This document shows, piece by piece, positions 1 through 5,280 of a stretch of DNA of 5,805 nucleotides. The notes below the pieces were generated by a model. The model saw nothing but the letters and a program-made list of their open reading frames with translations. It was not told the origin of the DNA and made no database searches. The DNA comes from Planctomycetaceae bacterium (GTDB lineage Bacteria > Planctomycetota > Planctomycetia > Planctomycetales > Planctomycetaceae), in the NCBI GenBank assembly GCA_027000105.1, contig JALTOP010000183.1:1-5805 (forward strand), in the 5' to 3' direction. A program made the position numbers and the translations under genes. Numbering within the stretch: position 1 is the stretch's first letter; every line of letters starts with the position of its first letter.

Positions 1-519
1 AAGAGCGGCTGCTTCCTCATCCAGCTGTTGCTGGATACGGCCGAGATCGGCCACTCCGGCTCCCGCTGCAAAAAGGATTTCTCCCAAATCTCCGCCACCA
101 CTTACAACTGCTTCTCCCCCTTTGCGTAACTCTTCATAATCGATCGCGAATCGCTGGTTGAATACCGTTTTATTAACACCACCCAGGATTTCAGTCAGGA
201 TGTTCTCATCGAGCACTGCGACATCGTCCGGCCCACGCAATGTTTTGCTTCGCCCTTTTCGTCGAATCAGTTCGATTCGTGTCCCGTCGGTATCTTCCAG
301 CAAACCGCCGATACGCAAGTTGGAGTTGGCGTGGATAAAATTGTCAGTACTGTTGTGAGGGATACCAAACAGCAATTGACGCAAGGCGCGCAGTGAGGAG
401 CTTTTCCCGGCTTCGTTGGGACCATACACAAGATGCAATCCGTGGTTCCCTTCGCCGGGCGAAAGAGAGACATCGGTAAACGGCCCGAAGGCCAACAGAT
501 CCAATCGTAAAATTTTCAT
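1..519 (-). CDS. YhaN/SbcC-like DNA repair ATPase, N-terminal fragment (partial)
   Basis: This is the first 173 codons of a protein that continues past the left edge of the window. It opens MKILRLDLLAFGPF, the usual beta-strand start of SMC/RecN/SbcC-type ATPases, and has a clear Walker A motif GPNEAGKS at residues 33-40. That motif and the following SSSLRALRQLLFG match the YhaN/AAA_27 class, in which the N- and C-terminal ATPase halves are separated by a long coiled coil. The region from about residue 155 (RIQQQLDEEAAAL) looks like the beginning of that coiled coil. Family members are usually several hundred to about 1,000 residues, so most of the gene is missing. The ATG overlaps the TGA of the upstream nuclease gene as ATGA (516-519), and a strong Shine-Dalgarno stretch AAGGGGGA (526-533) sits 6 bases ahead. 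Coupled expression and a joint nuclease/ATPase complex in DNA end processing are inferred from the family. Family call is confident; exact substrate is unknown. Confidence 0.9.
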   Translation of the reverse strand, partial: MKILRLDLLAFGPFTDVSLSPGEGNHGLHLVYGPNEAGKSSSLRALRQLLFGIPHNSTDNFIHANSNLRIGGLLEDTDGTRIELIRRKGRSKTLRGPDDVAVLDENILTEILGGVNKTVFNQRFAIDYEELRKGGEAVVSGGGDLGEILFAAGAGVADLGRIQQQLDEEAAAL

Positions 520-1784
520 GCCGAATCCCCCTTGCCCAAACGTGTGATCAACAGCGGCTGTACCTCATCCAACAGCTTTTGCAGATACTCCGGGCTGTTC
601 AAAAGGATGGCTTCTTCACCATGCACAATTTCTTCAGGCAGTTTTCGCCGCAGATCGTTCAGTTCCTCCGCCAATTCCAGCAGTCTGGATTCATCTTCCC
701 GTACCTCATTGATGTAGTCGATGAGAACGCCAACGGGGCCATCCTGTTGTGGCAATTCTTTGACTGCCTGCAGCGGCGACGTTTCGTACTCCACTTTTTC
801 AAGCCAGATTTTCCCGGATGAACAAGTCACCGCTTCTGCCCGGAACTGATTTGTCCAATGAAGCGAATCTGCAATCAGGGACGCGTGCTTTTCCGTTTTT
901 CCCTTCAAGACAAGTCTCACACCGATCGGCATGCCCTCGTTCCGGTCAAGCAATTTGGAAAGTTCAGTCGAGAACAGATCGAGAATTTCGTCATCGCGAT
1001 TCAGACTGCCGATATCGAGGTCGCATCGTTCCCAACGGAAAACATCGAGCGAGTGGAACTTGATGGTTGTCTCGCCTCGGCCATCGACAGTGGCAAGATA
1101 GCACCCCTTGGGGCCAGATTCGCGAATGTGTCGCCCCTGAATATTGCCGGGGTAAACAATCAACGGCTCGGTCTGCTGAACCTGACGGTGATGCACATGC
1201 CCCAAAGCCCAGTAATCATACCCCTTCTGTTTAAGATCATCGATACTGCAGGGAGCGTACGGTTCGTGTCCCTGTGGTTCATTCAGGGATGTATGCAGCA
1301 AACCGATGTTATACAAACCGGGCAGTTTTGCAGGATAGTCGACCGCAAAGTTGTCGAACTCAGCCGCCTTTCCGAAAGAACGGCCATGAACGGCAACACC
1401 CAGTTCCTTCAATTTTTCATTTTTCGCAGTAGCCGCTCTTTTATGGGGCAGCAATTCGACATTATCGGGCAACCGCAGCGACCTGGTCATCTTGTTTGCC
1501 GCATCATGATTGCCGCTGATCATCACAACGGGGATCCCGGCGTCACGAAGCCGGCTCATCTGCAGGACGAAAAACAGCCCCGTATTGTGATCCTTCCAAT
1601 CACCATCGTAAATATCACCGGCGATGAGAACAAAATCAACATCCTCCTCAATGGCCAACTCGACCAGATTTTCCAACGCTCTACGGGTCGCTTCCCGAAT
1701 CTCCTCCGCTGGCGCTCCATCATACCGTTCCAGTCCACGTAATGGACTATCGAGATGAATATCAGCTGCGTGAATAAATTTCAT
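516..1784 (-). CDS. YhaO/SbcD-like DNA repair exonuclease (metallophosphoesterase)
   Basis: A 422-residue calcineurin-type metallophosphoesterase of the SbcD/Mre11/YhaO group, expected to be a cytoplasmic metal-dependent nuclease. The metal-binding motifs appear in order: DIH at residues 8-10, GDIYD at 56-60, GNHD at 91-94, LLH with H164, and GHVHHR at 195-200, followed by YPGNIQGRH at 211-219. The C-terminal third has no catalytic motif and ends in a charged helical stretch (about 365-422), as expected for a cap or partner-binding region. Length is close to that of Bacillus YhaO. An in-frame ATG 29 codons upstream (1871) exists, but the start at 1784 is chosen because family proteins begin MKFIHAADIHL directly and AAGGA (1792-1796) lies 7 bases before it. 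The stop overlaps the start of the YhaN-like ATPase gene, which argues for a two-gene repair operon. All metal ligands look intact. Being YhaO-like rather than classical SbcD is inferred from the partner gene. Confidence 0.93.
   Translation of the reverse strand: MKFIHAADIHLDSPLRGLERYDGAPAEEIREATRRALENLVELAIEEDVDFVLIAGDIYDGDWKDHNTGLFFVLQMSRLRDAGIPVVMISGNHDAANKMTRSLRLPDNVELLPHKRAATAKNEKLKELGVAVHGRSFGKAAEFDNFAVDYPAKLPGLYNIGLLHTSLNEPQGHEPYAPCSIDDLKQKGYDYWALGHVHHRQVQQTEPLIVYPGNIQGRHIRESGPKGCYLATVDGRGETTIKFHSLDVFRWERCDLDIGSLNRDDEILDLFSTELSKLLDRNEGMPIGVRLVLKGKTEKHASLIADSLHWTNQFRAEAVTCSSGKIWLEKVEYETSPLQAVKELPQQDGPVGVLIDYINEVREDESRLLELAEELNDLRRKLPEEIVHGEEAILLNSPEYLQKLLDEVQPLLITRLGKGDSA
526..533 (-). 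promoter_or_regulatory. Ribosome binding site of the YhaN-like gene inside the nuclease gene end
   Basis: The minus strand reads AAGGGGGA, then TTCGGC, then ATG at 519. The site lies within the last codons of the YhaO-like gene (encoding GKGDS), so ribosomes ending there can restart on the ATGA overlap. This supports translational coupling of the two repair genes. Confidence 0.65.
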
Positions 1785-1791
1785 CCGGTTT

Positions 1792-1796
1792 TCCTT
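1792..1796 (-). promoter_or_regulatory. Ribosome binding site of the YhaO-like gene (decides start)
   Basis: The minus strand reads AAGGA followed by a 7-base spacer AAACCGG and ATG at 1784. No comparable site was seen ahead of the upstream in-frame ATG at 1871, so this site fixes the start of the nuclease gene. Confidence 0.75.
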
Positions 1797-2015
1797 TTTG
1801 CCAGAAAGCCTGCTGTCTTTTTCGGGGCCTGATTCGAGAATCCGTTTCCTGATGACCACTTGAAACTGCATGACAGCGTTTGAGACCGCCTCGCTGCTAT
1901 AGTTGGTTTGTCGTCATAGCCGCTCTGTTGCCGCTCCGCTCATCTGATGCAGGCGTATGCGGCTGCCTCTAAAGATTGATGCTGAGGATTGATGCCGGGC
2001 TATTTCACAATATCG

Positions 2016-3293
2016 CTACTTCATCAAATCGAGAAAGACAATGTGCGAGGGGTTCCCGACCGGAACGTAGTGGTTGGTAAAATTCAAACGGCCAGTTGCC
2101 CGATCGACTTTGAACACGGCGACACTATCGGCCCGCTGATTACAGCAATAGAGGAATTCTCCAGTCGGATCGAAACTGAAGCTGCGAGGATAATTTCCCC
2201 GTGTCCATTCTTCTTCGATAAAAGTCAGTTCGCCGCTTTGCTGATCAATTGAGAAAATGCCAATGCTGTCGTGCAGTCGATTGCCCGCATAAACAAACCT
2301 TCCATCGGATGAAACCAGAATTTCGGAACAGAAATTACTCCCGGCAAAACCGGGCGGCAGTGACGAAACAGTCTGACGTGCGGTGAGACTTCCCGCTTCT
2401 GCATCGTAATCGAACAGCACGATTGTCGAACCTTCCTCCTGAATCGAGTAGAACCAGCGACCGTTCGGATGGAAGTGAAAATGACGAGGGCCATCACCCG
2501 GGGGGAGAGAGACTGCCGGAGGAGTATTCGCCAACAGGTTACCTGTTCTGTCATCGAATTTCCAACTGTAGATTTTATCCAGCCCCAAATCGACGTGCAT
2601 CACATATTTCCCCGAAGGGTCAGCCTGAATCATGTGAGCATGCGTTCGATCATGCCCGCTGAAAGCGTAACTTCCTACGGGAGCATGAGTCGCGACCGTC
2701 GGGCCAATTTTCCCGTTATCGATTTTGACATCTGATGCTTCGCCGACTCGGCCATCCTTCAGAATGGGAAACACGGAAACAGAACCGCCAAAATAGTTGG
2801 CCACAAGCAAAAAACGCCCGGAAGGATGAATGCTGATGTAAGTGGGGCCTGCTCCACCGGACGGAACCGTGTTGAGAATCGTCAATTTCCCATTTTTACG
2901 ATTGATCGAAAAGGCACTGATACTGCCCTGCTTTCCCTTCCCGATGCGATCCGTTTCGTTCGTGGAATAGAGGCGGGTTCCCTCTGCATTGACAGCCAGA
3001 CAACTCGGGCTTGTCCCCATTTCGAAAACACCCGCTGAAGTTGCCGCACCGGTTTTGCGGTCAACCTCAAAAAGATGAATCCCTCGCCCATTGCCGGGCG
3101 GCAGGTCTACCTGTGTTGGCAACATATCTTTCAAGGGAGCGCTGAATGTTCCCACATACATCATCAAAGGTGCACATTTTTTTTTCGTCTCTGCGTGAAG
3201 CGAGTGAAGCGAAGCGTTCGCAAAAATTGCCGACCCGGCCCACGCGGCGCCAAGTCCCAAAAAGGAACGTCGACTCTGATCTGATAAATTCAT
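2016..3293 (-). CDS. Exported lactonase-family beta-propeller (6-phosphogluconolactonase-like)
   Basis: A 425-residue protein of the lactonase / YbhE-type 6-phosphogluconolactonase family (seven-bladed propeller, Pfam Lactonase). Family landmarks are YVGTF (46-50), GPTYISIHPSGRFLLVANY (149-167), THAH (217-220) with ADPSGKYV and VDLGLDKIY, GPRHFHFHPNGRWFY (268-282), and repeated blade strands of the type GxxxxFSID and SVAVFKVDRATGRL near the C-terminus. The N-terminus carries a twin-arginine signal SRRSFLGLG (7-15) followed by a hydrophobic stretch to about residue 26; cleavage near ANA (25-27) or HA-E (33-35) is plausible. This predicts Tat export of a folded protein. The typical cytoplasmic member hydrolyses 6-phosphogluconolactone; here the export signal suggests a different lactone or another role, so the substrate is not known. 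Only a weak Shine-Dalgarno (CAGG, 10 bases from ATG) precedes the start; the start is supported by the Tat signal. The leader contains a tandem repeat and a GGA-loop hairpin. A run of nine A residues lies at codons 36-39. Confidence 0.92.
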   Translation of the reverse strand: MNLSDQSRRSFLGLGAAWAGSAIFANASLHSLHAETKKKCAPLMMYVGTFSAPLKDMLPTQVDLPPGNGRGIHLFEVDRKTGAATSAGVFEMGTSPSCLAVNAEGTRLYSTNETDRIGKGKQGSISAFSINRKNGKLTILNTVPSGGAGPTYISIHPSGRFLLVANYFGGSVSVFPILKDGRVGEASDVKIDNGKIGPTVATHAPVGSYAFSGHDRTHAHMIQADPSGKYVMHVDLGLDKIYSWKFDDRTGNLLANTPPAVSLPPGDGPRHFHFHPNGRWFYSIQEEGSTIVLFDYDAEAGSLTARQTVSSLPPGFAGSNFCSEILVSSDGRFVYAGNRLHDSIGIFSIDQQSGELTFIEEEWTRGNYPRSFSFDPTGEFLYCCNQRADSVAVFKVDRATGRLNFTNHYVPVGNPSHIVFLDLMK

Positions 3294-3307
3294 GGTGTCG
3301 TAGCCTG

Positions 3308-3341
3308 AAATTACTGGTGTTACAAAATTACTGGTGTTACA
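3308..3341 (-). repeat. 17-bp perfect tandem repeat in the lactonase leader
   Basis: Two adjacent identical copies of AAATTACTGGTGTTACA (plus strand) occupy 3308-3324 and 3325-3341. They end 15 bases before the lactonase ATG (3293), so they would lie in its 5' untranslated region or overlap an operator. The unit is not a palindrome. It could be a recent duplication, a paired protein binding site, or both. Confidence 0.85.
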
Positions 3342-3348
3342 AGTTGAA

Positions 3349-3365
3349 AGTCACACATCCTGACC
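3349..3365 (-). promoter_or_regulatory. Candidate CsrA-binding hairpin ahead of the lactonase gene
   Basis: On the minus strand GTCA (3361-3364) pairs with TGAC (3350-3353), with one further G-U pair outside, leaving a loop GGATGTG (3354-3360). The run AGGATGT matches the core and 3' part of the experimentally selected CsrA site consensus RUACARGGAUGU, and GGA is displayed in the loop as in known targets. It lies 57 bases upstream of the lactonase ATG and 80 bases past the csrA stop. The stem is short, so this is a candidate only. Confidence 0.35.
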
Positions 3366-3444
3366 GGAAACTACAATATAATAATCCCAAACGAATTGCG
3401 ACTTGCCTGTTGATAATTCGCCCCTGTCGTTGTCGATCGTGCAT

Positions 3445-3672
3445 TCAACCCACTTCGCTGTGTGCTGGTTCATTTCCGACTGGAACCAATTCACGCCGCC
3501 TGCAAGAACGGGCTCCCATCAATTCGCCGCGTATAATCTGATAGTCGGGATTCGCCTCCAGCCCAATGCGAATGCTCGATTCATTTATTTTGATTACTTT
3601 AAGCAGAATCTGTTCTCCCTGTGGCGTGAGAACGATAATTTCTTCCTGTTTTTTTCGTGAGAGGACAAGCAT
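3445..3672 (-). CDS. csrA: CsrA/RsmA carbon storage regulator
   Basis: A 75-residue RNA-binding translational regulator. The N-terminus MLVLSRKKQEEIIVL is the diagnostic CsrA start, and ILLKVIKINESSIRIGLEA (22-40) followed by the IIRGEL segment (46-51) aligns with E. coli CsrA without gaps between the conserved RIG and the key RNA-contact arginine (R48 here, R44 in E. coli). L4 and R6 are also kept. CsrA works as a strand-swapped dimer that binds GGA in RNA loops, usually blocking ribosome sites. The protein is longer than the 61-residue E. coli form because of a tail after about residue 52 that is rich in Arg, Pro and Glu (ARSCRRRELVPVGNEPAHSEVG starts within it). The open frame extends 22 codons upstream to 3738, but the start at 3672 is set by the family N-terminus and by AGGAG 6 bases ahead. 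No flagellar or fliW gene is visible nearby. The next gene, a lactonase, follows after 151 bases on the same strand. Confidence 0.95.
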   Translation of the reverse strand: MLVLSRKKQEEIIVLTPQGEQILLKVIKINESSIRIGLEANPDYQIIRGELMGARSCRRRELVPVGNEPAHSEVG

Positions 3673-3678
3673 ATTGGT

Positions 3679-3683
3679 CTCCT
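3679..3683 (-). promoter_or_regulatory. Ribosome binding site of csrA (decides start; contains GGA)
   Basis: The minus strand reads TTTCAGGAG, then the spacer ACCAAT, then ATG at 3672. This strong site excludes the longer open frame that begins at 3738. Its AGGA core is also the kind of sequence CsrA binds, so autoregulation is possible but not shown. Confidence 0.8.
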
Positions 3684-3743
3684 GAAATATTGAATGATTG
3701 GCAAGAACCGCGCACTTCTTCGGTCGAGAACGCATCAAAAGCA

Positions 3744-3764
3744 GAACGGGCCGCCGGCTCGTTC
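3744..3764. repeat. 21-bp near-palindrome upstream of csrA
   Basis: Outer arms GAACG (3744-3748) and CGTTC (3760-3764) flank inner arms GCCG and CGGC around a single central base, with one mismatched pair (3749/3759) between the arms. As DNA it could bind a dimeric protein; as RNA it could fold with a small loop. On the minus strand it is followed by TGCTTTTG, which is not a convincing terminator tract. It ends 72 bases before the csrA start. Confidence 0.55.
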
Positions 3765-3847
3765 AGTTAAAAAGCAGTTGTCGAGCTTTCAAAGCGAAGG
3801 CTTCAGAATCGCATGGAAGAAAAGCGTGCCGAGTTCACGAAGTTTCG

Positions 3848-3865
3848 CGATGTGTTGCCACATCG
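3848..3865 (-). repeat. 7-bp hairpin with GCAA tetraloop
   Basis: On the minus strand CGATGTG and CACATCG form a perfect seven-pair stem closed by GCAA, a member of the stable GNRA tetraloop class. It is immediately followed by CGAAACTTCG, which can form a smaller stem. No T-run follows directly, so it is not a terminator. A GNRA-capped stem in a gene-free interval suggests RNA structure in a leader or small RNA. Confidence 0.6.
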
Positions 3866-3907
3866 GGGAGAACTGCCAGGAGAACGATGTCATCTCAAGC
3901 TCTCATC

Positions 3908-3931
3908 AAAAGCCCGTCATTCTCCGCGGGC
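3908..3931 (-). terminator. Weak terminator-like hairpin between the permease gene and csrA
   Basis: On the minus strand GCCCG (3927-3931) pairs with CGGGC (3912-3916) around a 10-base loop, and TTTT (3908-3911) follows. The stem is all G-C but only five pairs, and the T-run is short. It would end a transcript coming from the transporter genes about 255 bases past the permease stop. Confidence 0.3.
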
Positions 3932-3977
3932 AAGAGGCCGACCATTTAAGCACCGGTCGAACGCGCTGAATCCATCA

Positions 3978-3992
3978 GTTGATCAAATCAAC
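3978..3992. repeat. 15-bp inverted repeat, operator-like
   Basis: GTTGAT and ATCAAC are perfect inverted arms separated by three bases. The size suits a dimeric regulator site. It lies about 195 bases past the permease stop and about 305 bases before csrA, with no clear promoter around it, so its role is unknown. Confidence 0.4.
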
Positions 3993-4186
3993 ACGGCCAG
4001 TGTAGCGACCTGCTTTTTACATGCAAGAGCAATCATCCATTTTTTTCAATTTCGCTCTGCAACGGTGATACCTTCCTCGCCTGCTCAACCGCGAAGCAAA
4101 TGCAGAAAAAAGGAACTAGGCCACTACACCCGACAATCCTTGAGATATCACAACACCTGCCCGTCATGGATGCCTGAGAAGCATGC

Positions 4187-5188
4187 TCATCGATTTCTGC
4201 CCCAACGCTGTCGCACGGCATCCAGCAATACCGCGATGATAATCACGCTGCCGGTAATCACTCTTTTGGTTGGGTCGGAGGCGCCTATTTGTGCCAGGCC
4301 GGACTGCAAAACGGCAATGATCAGCACACCAAAAAAAGTGTTGATGACCGAGCCTCGCCCCCCCATCAGGCTTGTCCCGCCAATCACACAAGCGGCAATT
4401 GCAGCCAACTCCAGACCGACAGCCGCATTCGGATCCGCTGTCGAAAGTCTGGAAGTCTGCATGATTCCAGCCAATCCGCACATCACCCCACTGATAACAA
4501 ACACCGCGATTGAATAGGGAGCCGACCTGATGCCAGACATCCTGACAGCCTCCGCGTTGGTTCCGATCGCAATGCAATACCGCCCAAACAACGTCCGACT
4601 GAGTATGAACTGGCCAGTAACAACCACAATGATAGCAATAATGAAGGAAGGGGAAAGAAACATTCCCTGAATCGGCGTCCCGATCCACTCGACAGAGGAA
4701 CCAATATATTTCGTTTGCGAATCGGTCATCAAATACGCCACGCCTCTGGCAATTTCCAGCATACCAAGTGTGACGATAAACGAGGGGATTCCCGCCTTGA
4801 CGCTGATCACTCCATTGAACAGGCCACAAAACGCGGTGGCGAGCAGACAACAGGGAACCGCCGCACTGAGCGGCCAACCGTGGTCAGCCATCAATACCCC
4901 CAATAATGCGGAGGAGACCGCGAGCATCGAACCGACAGATAGATCGATCCCGCCGATGATCAGGATGAATGTCATTCCGACTGCGATCACAGTCAAATCG
5001 GGAATCGAATTCGCAATGGATGTCAGCGTGGTCATGCTCAAAAAATTGTTGCTCATCAGACTGAATATCAGCACCAGTCCCAGCAAAACCCCGACCATCG
5101 CCGCATACTGAAGCAGAGACCGCAGCATGTGCGCACCCCGGGAAGGCTCCTGCAAATGACTCGTCTCTGTTGAATCACATCGGTCCAT
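4187..5188 (-). CDS. Sugar ABC transporter permease, RbsC family
   Basis: A 333-residue inner-membrane permease of the RbsC/XylH/BPD_transp_2 family, close to the 321 residues of E. coli RbsC. A hydrophilic N-terminus of about 25 residues precedes hydrophobic segments near 27-45, 65-80, 88-100, 108-130, 136-153, 181-198, 226-245, 258-275, 283-300 and 311-323. Diagnostic sequences are GGIDLSVGS (79-87), the cytoplasmic coupling loop GTNAEAVRMSGI (209-220) that contacts the ATPase, GLAGIMQTSRLSTADPNAA (238-256) and GGTSLMGGRGSV (270-281). It would form the membrane channel for a monosaccharide or similar small ligand delivered by a periplasmic binding protein, powered by the ATPase encoded 92 bases upstream on the same strand. 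The substrate cannot be read from the permease. The start at 5188 is favoured by GGTGAG four bases ahead and by the usual N-terminal length; ATG at 5128 is an alternative. No binding protein gene is in the window; it may lie upstream beyond the right edge. Confidence 0.93.
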   Translation of the reverse strand: MDRCDSTETSHLQEPSRGAHMLRSLLQYAAMVGVLLGLVLIFSLMSNNFLSMTTLTSIANSIPDLTVIAVGMTFILIIGGIDLSVGSMLAVSSALLGVLMADHGWPLSAAVPCCLLATAFCGLFNGVISVKAGIPSFIVTLGMLEIARGVAYLMTDSQTKYIGSSVEWIGTPIQGMFLSPSFIIAIIVVVTGQFILSRTLFGRYCIAIGTNAEAVRMSGIRSAPYSIAVFVISGVMCGLAGIMQTSRLSTADPNAAVGLELAAIAACVIGGTSLMGGRGSVINTFFGVLIIAVLQSGLAQIGASDPTKRVITGSVIIIAVLLDAVRQRWGRNR

Positions 5189-5210
5189 TTATCTCACCAC
5201 TATCTCACCA
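5189..5210 (-). repeat. 11-bp tandem duplication containing the permease ribosome binding site
   Basis: On the minus strand TGGTGAGATAG (5200-5210) is followed directly by TGGTGAGATAA (5189-5199) and then ATG at 5188. The two units differ only at the last base. The proximal GGTGAG is four bases from the start codon and can act as Shine-Dalgarno; the distal copy is 15 bases away. This is a duplicated ribosome site or a small operator repeat. Confidence 0.7.
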
Positions 5211-5280
5211 ATCATATAAGTGTCACAAAACGGCCGCTTCTTTTCGGAGAACCGCCTACCGTTCCCGCAATTGATGCGGA

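Larger units (their letters stand above)
3673..4186. other. Gene-free interval between the permease gene and csrA, with several inverted repeats
   Basis: About 510 bases without a credible coding region. Open frames on either strand here have no family features, and the long plus-strand one merely runs into the antisense of the permease. No tRNA or rRNA pattern was seen. The content is structural: inverted repeats at 3744-3764, 3785-3795, 3848-3865, 3912-3931 and 3978-3992, and a six-base T-run on the minus strand at 4106-4111 that follows a poor 5-bp stem (4110-4141). A weak promoter-like pair on the minus strand, TTGAAA (3787-3792) and TTAACT (3765-3770) 16 bases apart, could serve csrA, with the palindrome GCTTTCAAAGC overlapping the first box. 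The stretch probably holds the end of the transporter transcript and the csrA control region; a small RNA or long leader cannot be excluded. Confidence 0.6.

Noticed and set aside
858..1742. 294-residue open frame on the plus strand
   Set aside because: It is wholly antisense to the nuclease gene, whose motifs are all intact, and its translation shows no family features.
1785..1871. N-terminal extension of 29 residues on the YhaO-like nuclease
   Set aside because: Family proteins start directly with the MKFxHxxDxHL strand, and the good ribosome site precedes 1784, not 1871.
1974..1995. Direct repeat GATTGATGC twice with four bases between
   Set aside because: Short, imperfectly placed between genes and plausible by chance; the 231-base gap around it shows no terminator or promoter that I can support.
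3366..3403. Lactonase promoter with -10 TATATT at 3375-3380
   Set aside because: The AT-rich box is reasonable, but no acceptable -35 hexamer occurs at 16-18 bases, so it is not listed as a feature.
3673..3738. 22-residue N-terminal extension of CsrA
   Set aside because: CsrA proteins begin with MLVLSRK-type sequence, and AGGAG is correctly spaced from the ATG at 3672 and would lie inside the extended frame.
4106..4141. Terminator for the permease gene with a six-T run
   Set aside because: The T-run is good, but the only stem found is AAGGA/TCCTT with a loop of about 22 bases, too weak to call.
3900..4150. CsrB-like small RNA with many GGA motifs
   Set aside because: The number of GGA triplets on the minus strand is close to chance for this length and they are not arranged in repeated hairpin loops.
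4033..4221. Possible small minus-strand gene just past the permease stop
   Set aside because: It overlaps the permease end in another frame, has no clear ribosome site and no recognisable features.
3813..4517. 234-residue open frame on the plus strand spanning the gap and the permease end
   Set aside because: Nearly half is antisense to the permease gene, the translation is low-complexity and rich in Ser, Arg and Pro, and there is no ribosome site worth noting.
4164..4877. 237-residue minus-strand frame overlapping the permease
   Set aside because: It is an out-of-frame shadow, with a Cys/Trp/Arg-rich translation unlike a real protein, in the body of a gene with clear RbsC motifs.
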